From assembly GCA_028820635.1 (NCBI GenBank), contig JAPPIG010000132.1, positions 1 to 64,000 of the forward strand: a stretch of DNA of 64,000 nucleotides, given 5' to 3'. This DNA comes from Candidatus Poribacteria bacterium (GTDB lineage Bacteria > Poribacteria > WGA-4E > WGA-3G). The notes below the pieces were generated by a model, which saw only the letters and a list, made by a program, of their open reading frames with translations, had not been told where the DNA came from and searched no databases. A program made the translations under genes and the position numbers. Positions 26,819 to 35,069 of this stretch are shown here, piece after piece. Within the stretch, counting starts at the first letter, position 1, and every line of letters begins with the position of its first letter.

Positions 26819-27565
26819 ATGAAATCTCTATATATCCTATTTATTCTTATAGCACTTGTGGTATCTTTTGCTCAGGCAGCAAATGAACCAGAGGATTCCC
26901 TCATCCTTTACATGTCTTTTGATACAATTGATGGCAAAAGCACAATTGACCATTCAAAGTATGAAAACCACGGCGAAATGATGGGTGATCCAGAACATGT
27001 TGATGGCAAATTCGGTAAAGCTCTAAAATTTAATGGAGTATCCGAATTTGTTGAAATCCCACACCATGAATCACTCACCGTAGATCAGGATGTTACGGTC
27101 ATGGCTTGGATTCATACTGAGAGACATACAGGACCTGATAACGCACGATGGCAAGGTATTATAGCAAAAGGCAATAACCCGCGTTCTTATAGCTTATGGA
27201 CTGATGCGAACAACAAATGTTTGCACTTCAGTGTAGGTCCTCCGCAAGGTGGTGGCAGTGTCTGCAAAGGTGACGTTAAGCTAAACGAATGGCAACATAT
27301 TGTTGCACAAGTGAATAATGGAGTTCACCGTTATTGGATTAACGGTCAGAAGGCTGGTGAATTCGGTAACAAACCGAATCCCCCTGGCTTAGAGGATACA
27401 TCCCCAGTCGTCATTGGAACTGCGGGCGGAGGGAATCAACGATATTTCCTCGGTATAATTGACGAAGTGCGTATCTGGAACCGCGCCCTATCTGAAGAAG
27501 AGATTAATAAACATAAGGATAAAGGACATTTTGAGTTTTCGCTGTTGACCCTCAACATAAATTAA
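26819..27565 (+). CDS. Secreted LamG-domain protein (plus cluster, copy 1), 3' frameshifted
   Basis: A 248-residue product with a signal peptide (ending AQA near residue 20) and one LamG domain with the loop HRYWINGQKAGEFG. It starts three bases after the CRTAC1 stop, so translation is likely coupled. The frame ends in SLLTLNIN, but in the next frame the bases after 27539 encode VDPQHKLTITWGNLKIKH and stop at 27598-27600, exactly the tail of its paralogues. The cause is a T4 tract at 27536-27539 where the neighbour copy has T5. Confidence 0.8.
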   Translation: MKSLYILFILIALVVSFAQAANEPEDSLILYMSFDTIDGKSTIDHSKYENHGEMMGDPEHVDGKFGKALKFNGVSEFVEIPHHESLTVDQDVTVMAWIHTERHTGPDNARWQGIIAKGNNPRSYSLWTDANNKCLHFSVGPPQGGGSVCKGDVKLNEWQHIVAQVNNGVHRYWINGQKAGEFGNKPNPPGLEDTSPVVIGTAGGGNQRYFLGIIDEVRIWNRALSEEEINKHKDKGHFEFSLLTLNIN

Positions 27566-27853
27566 CAATAACTTGGGGCAATCTGAAGATAAAACATTGA
27601 TAAGACAGACGGATATTTGGGTTTGTCCAAACTTGGTTTCAACTGTGTTAGAAAGAGACACTTACAAACATATTTTATCTATATGAACGTGAGTTTGATA
27701 ATAAAATGTGAGTTCGCTCAAAACACTTTTCATGGCTAATAAAGCAGTATTTTTGTAGCATAACCTGTTAGGTTGTGCCGTTTTTTGCGAAAAATAACAG
27801 AGAACGCTGCAGGTGAAAACTTTTTCAAGTTCACGTTATATGAGGAAGAGAAT

Positions 27854-28627
27854 ATGAAATCTCTTTTGATAATGCTAACACTTTTGATATTTGTAACCAC
27901 TTTCGCGCATGCGGCAAATGAACCAGAGGATTCGCTCATTCTTTATATGTCTTTTGATACAGTTGATGGGAAAAACACAATTGACCATTCAAAGTATGAA
28001 AACCATGGCGAACTAAAAGGCGCACCAAAACTGGTAGATGGTAAGTTCGGTAAAGCACTTGAACTGAACGGTACAAGCGACTGGGTTGAAATCCCACATC
28101 ATGAAACACTCACTGTTGATAAAGATGTTACCGTCATGGCTTGGATTCATACAGAACGCCATGAAGGTCCTAACAACCAAAGGTGGCAGGGAATTATTGC
28201 TAAGAGCAATAACCCGCGTTCTTACAGTCTGTATACCGAAATTCCAAGTAAATGTATGGCTTTCAGTGTTAACAGTGGTACGAGTGTTTGCACCGGGGAA
28301 GTCAAATTGAATACGTGGCAACATGTTGTGGCACAAGTTGATGGTAACACACATCGCTATTGGCTGAACGGAAAAAAGGCAGGCGAATTTGGCGGTAGAA
28401 AACCTCCACCCAGCAAGGCTGATACAGCAAATGTCATGATTGGAAGAACACACGAAGGGCAACGCGAGTTTTTAGGGATGATGGATGAAGTTCGGGTTTG
28501 GAATCGCGCCCTTAGTGAAGAAGAAGTTATTGAACAGATGGGGAACGGATATTTTGAGTTTTTCGCTGTTGATCCTAAGCTGAAATTAACTACCACTTGG
28601 GGTAATTTGAAGGTACAACAGCGATAA
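27854..28627 (+). CDS. Secreted LamG-domain protein (plus cluster, copy 2)
   Basis: A 257-residue secreted protein. The signal peptide ends near residue 20 (FAHA). The LamG domain shows LILYMSFDTVDGKNTIDHS and HRYWLNGKKAGEFGG. The C terminus is LKLTTTWGNLKVQQR. GAGGAAGAG precedes ATG 27854; a longer reading frame beginning at 27773 is not supported. The protein is close to the copies on either side and is likely a product of tandem duplication. Confidence 0.85.
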   Translation: MKSLLIMLTLLIFVTTFAHAANEPEDSLILYMSFDTVDGKNTIDHSKYENHGELKGAPKLVDGKFGKALELNGTSDWVEIPHHETLTVDKDVTVMAWIHTERHEGPNNQRWQGIIAKSNNPRSYSLYTEIPSKCMAFSVNSGTSVCTGEVKLNTWQHVVAQVDGNTHRYWLNGKKAGEFGGRKPPPSKADTANVMIGRTHEGQREFLGMMDEVRVWNRALSEEEVIEQMGNGYFEFFAVDPKLKLTTTWGNLKVQQR

Positions 28628-28723
28628 ATTGGACGGTCAGATTTGATTCGTCCCAAAGGGTTTCTGTTGAATTTTGTAACAGATGTCTGCGGAAACTCTT
28701 TAAATCTATATAAGGAGGAAATA

Positions 28724-29494
28724 ATGAAAACTCTATTTGTAATGTTAACAATTATAACGTTTGTGGCTTCTTTTGCACAGGCGGCAGGACCAGAGGATTC
28801 GCTCATTCTTTACATGTCTTTTGATACAGTTGATGGGAAAAACACAATTGACCATTCAATGTATGAAAACCACGGCGAAATGGCTGGTAATCCGAAACAT
28901 GTTAAAGGTAAATTCGGTAAAGCACTCGAACTGAACGGGACAAGTGACTGGGTGACTGTGCCACATCATGAAACGCTTACCGTTGATAAGGATTTCACCG
29001 TTATGGCTTGGATTAATACGGAAAGACATATGGGTCCGAATAACGCGCGTTGGCAGGGTATCGTCGCTAAGAGCAACAATCCGCGTTCTTACAGTTTCTA
29101 CACTGAATCACCGAGTGAATGTATGCATCTCAGTGTTAACGGGGGTGGAAGCGTTTGCCAAGGAGGAAAAGTCGCATTAAATGAGTGGCAGCATGTTGTC
29201 GCGCAGTCGGAGGGTGGAACGCACCGGTATTGGATTAACGGAAAAAACGTTGGTGAATACGGAGGGAAACCAAATCCACCCGGCAAAGCCGATACAGCAA
29301 ATGTCTTTATCGGGAGAACACATGAAGGAAATCGCCAATTCTTAGGATTGATTGACGAGGTTCGCATCTGGAACCGTGCTCTCAGTGAAGAAGAGGTTAT
29401 TGAACAGATGGAGAAAGGGCATCTTGAACTCTTTCCTGTTGATCCACGCCAAAAATTGGCAACAACGTGGGGAACCATAAAAACTGAAAAATGA
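28724..29494 (+). CDS. Secreted LamG-domain protein (plus cluster, copy 3)
   Basis: A 256-residue secreted protein with a signal peptide (ending AQA near residue 20) and a LamG domain with the loop HRYWINGKNVGEYGG. The C terminus is RQKLATTWGTIKTEK. AAGGAGGAAATA precedes ATG 28724, which sets the start over an upstream in-frame ATG at 28643. Two cysteines (SECMHLS and GSVCQGG) are conserved in the plus-cluster copies and may form a disulfide. Confidence 0.85.
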   Translation: MKTLFVMLTIITFVASFAQAAGPEDSLILYMSFDTVDGKNTIDHSMYENHGEMAGNPKHVKGKFGKALELNGTSDWVTVPHHETLTVDKDFTVMAWINTERHMGPNNARWQGIVAKSNNPRSYSFYTESPSECMHLSVNGGGSVCQGGKVALNEWQHVVAQSEGGTHRYWINGKNVGEYGGKPNPPGKADTANVFIGRTHEGNRQFLGLIDEVRIWNRALSEEEVIEQMEKGHLELFPVDPRQKLATTWGTIKTEK

Positions 29495-29503
29495 TAAATT
29501 CAA

Positions 29504-29540
29504 TTTATAGCGATATTAAAAACAATATCGCTATAAATTT
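29504..29540 (+). terminator. AT-rich hairpin between LamG copies 3 and 4
   Basis: A perfect 14-base-pair inverted repeat, TTTATAGCGATATT/AATATCGCTATAAA, is followed by TTT. It may be a weak terminator or an mRNA-processing hairpin ahead of the fourth LamG copy. Confidence 0.6.
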
Positions 29541-29591
29541 CAACTAATACACATCGGATTTTTCCGATGTTAATCGGAGGAAATAATAACT

Positions 29592-30362
29592 ATGAGGTTT
29601 TTGTTTGTTATATTAATTCTTACCGCGTTTGTAGCGTCTTTCACTAACGCAGCAGAAGAATCGGATGATTCACTTATCCTCTATTTCTCTTTTGATGAAT
29701 TAGATGGTGATATGACAATTGACCATTCACAATACGAGAATGACGGGTCTATAAAAGGTGCCCCTCAATTGGTAGATGGTAAGTTTGGAAAAGCACTTAA
29801 ATTTAACGGTACAGATGATTGGATTGAAGTGCCACACGACCCCATTCTTACCGTTGAAACGAGTGTAACCGTAATGGCATGGATAAATGCTGAAAGGCAC
29901 ATGGGCCCCAATAACCAACGTTGGCAAGGCATTGTTGCAAAAGGTAACAACCCCCGTTCCTATAGTTTCTACACTGAATCACCGAGTGAATGTTTACACC
30001 TGAGTGCTGGTGGTGGTAGTGTCTGCACCGGAAAGATTGCACTCAATGAGTGGCAGCATGTTGTTGGGCAGGTAGATGATGGCACACACCGTTATTGGCT
30101 CAATGGTGAAATGGTCGGCGAATTTGGTGGTAAAAATGCTTTACCCGGTGCTGCTGATACGTCAGTTGTCTTCATCGGCACTACAGGTGAAGGTGCTAAC
30201 CGAAGGTACCTCGGTCTGATTGACGAGGTGCGTATCTGGAACCGTGCTCTCAGTGAAGAAGAAGTTATGATGGAAATGAAAATCGGGCACATGCCTGGTA
30301 CAGCCGTTGACCCGCGTGAAAAATTAGCTACAACGTGGAGTGCAATAAAATCCCATAGATAA
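29592..30362 (+). CDS. Secreted LamG-domain protein (plus cluster, copy 4)
   Basis: A 256-residue secreted protein with a signal peptide (ending TNA near residue 21) and a LamG domain with the loop HRYWLNGEMVGEFGG. The C terminus is REKLATTWSAIKSHR. GGAGGAAA lies 11 bases before the ATG. It is the most divergent of the plus-strand copies at its N-terminal half. Confidence 0.85.
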   Translation: MRFLFVILILTAFVASFTNAAEESDDSLILYFSFDELDGDMTIDHSQYENDGSIKGAPQLVDGKFGKALKFNGTDDWIEVPHDPILTVETSVTVMAWINAERHMGPNNQRWQGIVAKGNNPRSYSFYTESPSECLHLSAGGGSVCTGKIALNEWQHVVGQVDDGTHRYWLNGEMVGEFGGKNALPGAADTSVVFIGTTGEGANRRYLGLIDEVRIWNRALSEEEVMMEMKIGHMPGTAVDPREKLATTWSAIKSHR

Positions 30363-30393
30363 AGGGATAGAAGTTATAATTCAAGTATTTTTT

Positions 30394-30600
30394 GTAGGTG
30401 GACTCGGCTTGGGTTCACCTACATCCTTGGAAAAGAAACATCTCGTAGGTTGGGTAGAGCGCAAGCGAAACCCAAAAGATGAGCAGTCCAGCCAAGTTGT
30501 TGGGTTTCACTGCTGTCTTGCTAAATGTAGTAAGTATATTGTTTTGAGGCGTGTTTGAGTATCAGCACCTTCTTTATCAGTTCCGTTCTACCCAACCTAC
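30394..30600. repeat. GTAGG-headed palindromes
   Basis: A self-contained palindrome at 30394-30422 starts GTAGGTGGACTC and ends GGGTTCACCTAC. A forward unit at 30445-30474 starts GTAGGTTGGGTAGAGCGC, and an inverted partner lies at 30583-30600 (CTACCCAACCTAC). The type resembles GTAGGTTGGGT repeats common in many bacterial phyla. Nothing else coding is seen in 30363-30701. Confidence 0.65.
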
Positions 30601-30701
30601 GATAGTTTTTCTTAAATTGACGTTTGTGGTTAGTTTTGAAAAGAAACAAGAATTGTATTTGAAAGACCACTCTCTTATAGATAAAGGAGAATATATACAA
30701 C

Positions 30702-31103
30702 GTGAATGGAAGATTTATATCGTCTGCAGAAGTCGAAAGAGATCATTTAGATTGGGGAACGGTCGGATGGCTCAGTCGTCCAGAAACCACAGGCGCGAAA
30801 GATATAGTCGCAATGGAAGTTAGCCTCTCACCCGGATACGGGCATGATTTTCATAAACATCCCGACCAGGAAGAGGTCATCTACGTTATAGAAGGCATCG
30901 TGGAGCAGTGGCTTGAAGATAAGAAGCAAACATTAAATGCTGGTGATTCTGTGTTCATCGCAGCGGATATTGTTCATGCATCTTTTAATGTTTCAGATCA
31001 ACCTGCAAAGTTGTTTGTTACGTTAAGTCCGAGCAAAGGGGAAGAAGGATACCAGCTCATTGATGTTTTTGACGAAGCACCTTGGAATACCCTTCGCTCA
31101 TAA
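30702..31103 (+). CDS. Small cupin-domain protein
   Basis: A 133-residue single-domain cupin. The first motif is DFHKHPDQEEVIYVIEG, with metal-ligand histidines and glutamate; the second is FIAADIVHASFNVSD, with a ligand histidine. The start is a GTG with AAGGAGA about 12 bases upstream. Probably cytoplasmic; no catalytic role can be assigned. Confidence 0.78.
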   Translation: MNGRFISSAEVERDHLDWGTVGWLSRPETTGAKDIVAMEVSLSPGYGHDFHKHPDQEEVIYVIEGIVEQWLEDKKQTLNAGDSVFIAADIVHASFNVSDQPAKLFVTLSPSKGEEGYQLIDVFDEAPWNTLRS

Positions 31104-31144
31104 TTGAAACTAATTAGGTTTCTCTCATATCCTCTCACTTTTTC

Positions 31145-31173
31145 TTGTTATTCTGTACCCAAACGGATATAAT
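31145..31173 (+). promoter_or_regulatory. Promoter of the methyltransferase pair
   Basis: TTGTTA at 31145-31150 and TATAAT at 31168-31173 are 17 bases apart, about 29 bases before the ATG. Confidence 0.6.
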
Positions 31174-31201
31174 TTATTAAGCCTTTTGGAAGTTAGACAA
31201 T

Positions 31202-32032
31202 ATGCTGGAAACGCCGGTATCTGAAACACCATTACAACTCCGTCAGCGGATGCGCGAGTTCTACGAGACATCGGAAACCTATAAAGTTCTCTTAGCAGCA
31301 CACGACGAGGCTTATCTACGACACTACGTAGAGTTAGTAATACGTTATGCCCCGGCAGACGCTAAAATCCTGGACCTTGGGTGCGGGAACGGTATTTCGT
31401 CTCGGTTGCTAAATCAGGCGGATTATGATGTCGTTGGAACCGACATCTCGCCGCTTTTTCTAAAAGAAGCAAGGAATTGGGAAAATCCGAAACTACGATA
31501 CCAAGTGTGCGACGTTTTGGAGCTACCATTTGATAATGATTCCTTTGATGTTATCTGTTCAAACGAGTTGATAGAACATCTGCCTGACGTGGAGACAGCA
31601 TTGAAGGAGATGGTACGAATTGTCCGCAAAGGTGGTAAAGTTGTGCTTTCCGGACCAAATCTCTGTTCGCCCTTAACACCATTCTTTGATTGGGTTCGTC
31701 TGATGTGCGGTAAACCGGGCAGACCGGTTTGGGGAGAAACAAAGCAGCAAGCATGGCAACAGTTTAAGCGAAACTGTGGACTCTATATAAAAAAACGTTT
31801 TTTAACAAAAACACCGCACTTTATCTATCGTGCCCCGGATTTACAAGTAGATGCTATCGGTGGTGATGCCGACAGCGCGTATTACGCAAACCCGATTGAT
31901 CTTGCACAATTTTTCAAAATTAATGGGTTCAGCATCGTCAAAAAAGCAGTCGGTTTTGGCATAAAGGGGAGAATTATTGCGAACATGTTTCCGTATTTGA
32001 GTCCCTACATTACTATGGTTGTCCAGAAATGA
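31202..32032 (+). CDS. SAM-dependent class I methyltransferase
   Basis: A 276-residue Rossmann-fold methyltransferase. Motif I reads AKILDLGCGNGIS (residues about 59-71), the acidic loop VVGTDISPL follows, and post-motif segments include VICSNELIEHLPD. The C-terminal third is hydrophobic and divergent. Its stop overlaps the ATG of the next gene by four bases (ATGA), so the two methyltransferases are translationally coupled. Methyl acceptor unknown; such proteins often act on lipids or sugars. Confidence 0.85.
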   Translation: MLETPVSETPLQLRQRMREFYETSETYKVLLAAHDEAYLRHYVELVIRYAPADAKILDLGCGNGISSRLLNQADYDVVGTDISPLFLKEARNWENPKLRYQVCDVLELPFDNDSFDVICSNELIEHLPDVETALKEMVRIVRKGGKVVLSGPNLCSPLTPFFDWVRLMCGKPGRPVWGETKQQAWQQFKRNCGLYIKKRFLTKTPHFIYRAPDLQVDAIGGDADSAYYANPIDLAQFFKINGFSIVKKAVGFGIKGRIIANMFPYLSPYITMVVQK

Positions 32033-32862
32033 ACATTCGTGCGAACGATTTTGTTTTAGAAATTGGAAGTGGACATAATCCCAATATACGCTCGGATGTT
32101 TTATGTGATAAATTCATAGATGATGACGAACAACGTGGCGGTATGATTGTCACTGATCGTCCGATGGTAGAAGCGGATGGACAGTTTCTACCCTTTGCAG
32201 ACGGTGCATTTGATTACGTCATCTGTTTGCATGTTTTGGAACACGTTGAAGACCCTCATTTACTACTGTCCGAAATAATGCGTGTGTCATCCAGAGGTTA
32301 TATTGAAACACCCTCCGAAATTGGAGAACGTATCTACGGATGGCATTACCACAACTGGATTGTTAACCGAATTGATAACCGTTTGGTGCTACAAAAGAAT
32401 GAGAAGAGAGCTGAATTTGGTCAGCTTTTCCACACGTTGGCTGCAAGAGATAAGTACTGGAGAAAGTTTCATATTACGCACCACAATCTCTTCCTTGTCC
32501 AGTATGAATGGGAAGATAAGATTGATTACGAGATATTGGACCAACAAGAGTCAGTTCTGGACTTGAAATCTCCGAAAACTATTGAAGAACTTCTGGCATA
32601 CACGTATTCAAAACATATTCACGATGAGTTTTTACTAACGCTAAAAAGTGCAGTGCCGCGTAGTATTGTTTCGCGTGCAAAATCTATTTTAGCAAAAAGC
32701 AGAAGCCGCGAAACCAAACCATTAAAGGAGATTCTCGTCTGTCCACTGTGTAAAGGTGAGATTACATGGGAAGAACAAAATCTCTACTGTACATTTTGCG
32801 AGCAATCTTATCCGATTATTGATGGAATTCCAAGATTAACCGTAACACCATTCGGAGAATAA
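32029..32862 (+). CDS. Methyltransferase with C-terminal Trm112-like zinc ribbon
   Basis: A 277-residue protein. The N-terminal half is a methyltransferase-like Rossmann domain, beginning FVLEIGSGHNPN, with DYVICLHVLEHVEDP later. The last 50 residues hold a zinc-ribbon like that of Trm112: CPLCKGEITW then CTFCEQSYPIIDGIPRL. In bacteria such domains are often fused to or partner with methyltransferases. It is coupled to the upstream methyltransferase by a four-base overlap. Confidence 0.82.
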   Translation: MNIRANDFVLEIGSGHNPNIRSDVLCDKFIDDDEQRGGMIVTDRPMVEADGQFLPFADGAFDYVICLHVLEHVEDPHLLLSEIMRVSSRGYIETPSEIGERIYGWHYHNWIVNRIDNRLVLQKNEKRAEFGQLFHTLAARDKYWRKFHITHHNLFLVQYEWEDKIDYEILDQQESVLDLKSPKTIEELLAYTYSKHIHDEFLLTLKSAVPRSIVSRAKSILAKSRSRETKPLKEILVCPLCKGEITWEEQNLYCTFCEQSYPIIDGIPRLTVTPFGE

Positions 32863-32963
32863 ATATAATCGATTTCACAATTAATAATACACCTTGATCG
32901 GCGCGTTTGCAAAGTGCGTCTACTCAACTCTGAGATACCTATCTCAAAACAATTGAATATACA

Positions 32964-33920
32964 ATGAATACAAACAATATTGAAAATAGAAACATCATTA
33001 TTATAGGTGGTGGCACTGCTGGCTTTGCCGCGGGTGTTTACACTTCTCGTGCAATGCTGGAACCAGTGCTAATTACGGGTGATGCACTTGGCGGGCAACT
33101 TTCGTTAACACTTGACCTTGAGAACTACCCCGGATTTTTCGGTAACGAAGCATCAGTCTTCATTCAAGGCATGCAGGAACAAGCGGAAAGGTTCGGGACT
33201 GAAGTTAAATTCGATACCGTAACAGCGGTTGATTTTGAGAAACATCCGTTTGTCGTCAATACTTATGAAAAAGAGTACCACGCAAAATCTGTGATTATCT
33301 GCACCGGTGCATCACCACGCACACTTGACATTCCCGGTGAAGAGGGGTATGGTGGACGCGGTGTCTCCTACTGTGCGACGTGTGACGGATTTTTCTTTCA
33401 AGATCAACGACTTATCGTTGTTGGCGGTGGGGATGCGGCATTGGAAGAAGGTATTTTCTTAACCAAATACGCATCCGAGGTCTACATTGTTCATCGCCGA
33501 GATCAACTTCGTGCAAGTCAGATTATGCAAGAACGCGCATTTAAAAACGATAAAATCAAGCTCATTTGGGACACCGTCGTTGAAGAAATTTGCGGAGATG
33601 ATGAAAAAGTTACCGGTGCCAAACTCAAAAATGTCAAAACGAATGATACTGAACTTTTCCCGATTGACGGTGTGTTTATCTTTATAGGACATATTCCGAA
33701 CACAGAACTGTTCACAGATGTCATAAATATGGACGAACAAGGATATATCATTGTGGACGAGATGCAACGCACTAACATAGATGGTGTTTTTGCCGCGGGT
33801 GATGTGCATGACCACGTATTCCGTCAAGCGATTACGGCGGCGGGTGCGGGCGCAGCGGCAGCTATTGCCTCAGAAAAATTCATCGCTGAATTAGAGAACC
33901 GCGCATATCCAGGGAATTGA
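32964..33920 (+). CDS. trxB: Thioredoxin reductase
   Basis: A 318-residue FAD/NADPH oxidoreductase that reduces thioredoxin. It has the FAD motif GGGTAGFAAGVY near residue 15, the redox pair in CATCDGFFF (residues about 135-140), the NADPH motif VGGGDAALEEG and a second FAD segment GVFAAGDVHD. The length is standard. The C terminus ELENRAYPGN is echoed in a degenerate copy at 34998-35048, on the far side of the next gene. Confidence 0.92.
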   Translation: MNTNNIENRNIIIIGGGTAGFAAGVYTSRAMLEPVLITGDALGGQLSLTLDLENYPGFFGNEASVFIQGMQEQAERFGTEVKFDTVTAVDFEKHPFVVNTYEKEYHAKSVIICTGASPRTLDIPGEEGYGGRGVSYCATCDGFFFQDQRLIVVGGGDAALEEGIFLTKYASEVYIVHRRDQLRASQIMQERAFKNDKIKLIWDTVVEEICGDDEKVTGAKLKNVKTNDTELFPIDGVFIFIGHIPNTELFTDVINMDEQGYIIVDEMQRTNIDGVFAAGDVHDHVFRQAITAAGAGAAAAIASEKFIAELENRAYPGN

Positions 33921-33985
33921 TCCACTGAATAGATGAACTGTAAAGAAGGTTGATATTCATCGGTAGATAAAAGTACAATATTGAT

Positions 33986-34093
33986 ATGATCTACGTAAGA
34001 GAGCAGCCCGATCCAGACTTTGCGTCACTGCCGCACGGTAGATACGATATTGTAACCAAAAATACCTTAAGAAATTCCCTGAAGACATCTTGA
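33986..34093 (+). pseudogene. N-terminal fragment of the Rpn-like gene, split by frameshift
   Basis: An ATG at 33986 opens MIYVREQPDPDFASLPHGRY and continues YDIVTK up to an A5 tract at 34058-34062. Adding one A would join it in frame to KYLKKFPEDILKTVLERADF, the start of the downstream frame. Without that base it stops within about 35 codons. A sequencing error, a true mutation or translational slippage are all possible. Confidence 0.65.
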
Positions 34094-34926
34094 AAACAGT
34101 CTTGGAACGTGCTGATTTTCAGTTTATAGAATTTGTGGAAGGTGAATTGACAACAGTTGAAGTTCGCCGGACAGATAATCTCATAAAGGTGCAACTCGGT
34201 AATGAATTGGTTTTGGTGCACATAGAGTTTCAGGTAGGCGACAGCACTAATCCTGAAATGGTGCGCCGTAATGTAGGTTATATCGGTAGATGTTATGAAA
34301 AATACGGACTGCCAATCCTTTCTCATGTTATCTATCTTCGTCCCAATGCGGGGCGTAATGATCCAGGGGGTTATAAGCAAGACGTACCGAACCATCGGTT
34401 CATCGTTGAGTACAAAGTGATTCGCCTAATTCAACTTGATGGACAATCTGTGTTTGAAACAGAAAACATTGGACTCATGCCATTTGCGCCGTTGATGCAG
34501 TCCCCAGATAGCATGGAGGATCTCCAATGGGCAATTCAATGTAACGAAAGAACAAAAACGCTTTCACTGCCCACAGATATTCGGAGCAATCTTCTCGTAT
34601 CACAGTGGGTCATGAGCGGGTTAATTCATCCTCACCAAGCAATTGATGGTTTTCTATCGGAGGAAGTTATGCAAGAATCTTCAGTATATCAACATCTCGT
34701 AGAGACAGCGGAAGCAAGTTATCAACGAGAAGCAAGACAAGATGCAATCAGATATCTCTTTGCGGTACTTGAGTTTCGGTTTGATGGGTTTGCAGTTCAA
34801 ACCCTTAGACCCGTATTAGAAAACATCCAGGATCTTGAGCGACTTCAAGAACTGCATAACGAAGCTTTACATGTAGAAAACTTCGAGGCGTTCACCCACA
34901 TTTTGAGCATGAACGGCAATGAGTAA
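34090..34926 (+). CDS. Rpn/YhgA-like nuclease-type protein (DUF4351-like), 5' frameshifted
   Basis: A 278-residue product of the Rpn/PD-(D/E)XK-like family found in many copies in environmental bacteria. The fold core reads VEVRRTDNLIKVQLGN, LVHIEFQVGDS (the E-x-Q of the nuclease site) and VIYLRPNAGRNDPGGY. The C-terminal half is helical. The true start is probably ATG 33986, in the other frame; the TTG at 34090 is only a nominal start. It is flanked on both sides by versions of the trxB 3' end, which suggests that it arrived by insertion or a local duplication. Confidence 0.72.
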   Translation: MKTVLERADFQFIEFVEGELTTVEVRRTDNLIKVQLGNELVLVHIEFQVGDSTNPEMVRRNVGYIGRCYEKYGLPILSHVIYLRPNAGRNDPGGYKQDVPNHRFIVEYKVIRLIQLDGQSVFETENIGLMPFAPLMQSPDSMEDLQWAIQCNERTKTLSLPTDIRSNLLVSQWVMSGLIHPHQAIDGFLSEEVMQESSVYQHLVETAEASYQREARQDAIRYLFAVLEFRFDGFAVQTLRPVLENIQDLERLQELHNEALHVENFEAFTHILSMNGNE

Positions 34927-34977
34927 TAGATTAGAAAACTTTGGCCGCTGTTGAAGTAATGGTTCAATCGTTCTGTG

Positions 34978-35016
34978 CATCGATGAACTTTTCATCGGAT
35001 GAAAAGTTCATCGATG
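34978..35016. repeat. Perfect 19-base-pair palindrome
   Basis: The arms CATCGATGAACTTTTCATC and GATGAAAAGTTCATCGATG are separated by one base. The right arm is the first part of the trxB-like remnant at 34998-35048, so the left arm is an inverted copy of it. It would form a strong hairpin in RNA. Confidence 0.85.
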
Positions 35017-35048
35017 AATTGGAGAACCGATCTTTTCCGGGAAATTAG
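34998..35048 (+). pseudogene. Degenerate copy of the trxB 3' end
   Basis: In frame, this encodes DEKFIDELENRSFPGN and then TAG, matching SEKFIAELENRAYPGN at the end of trxB (33873-33920). The bases differ at many third positions, so it is an older duplicate, not a recent one. The rest of the gene copy is missing. Confidence 0.65.
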
Positions 35049-35069
35049 TTTCACTGGACACAATAATTT

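Noticed and set aside
29098..29478. Antisense frames in the LamG genes
   Set aside because: They recur in each paralogue because the sense strand is similar; no start signal or domain is seen.
33986..34926. Programmed frameshifting in the Rpn-like gene
   Set aside because: No canonical slippery heptamer with a downstream structure is obvious; a simple indel is more likely.
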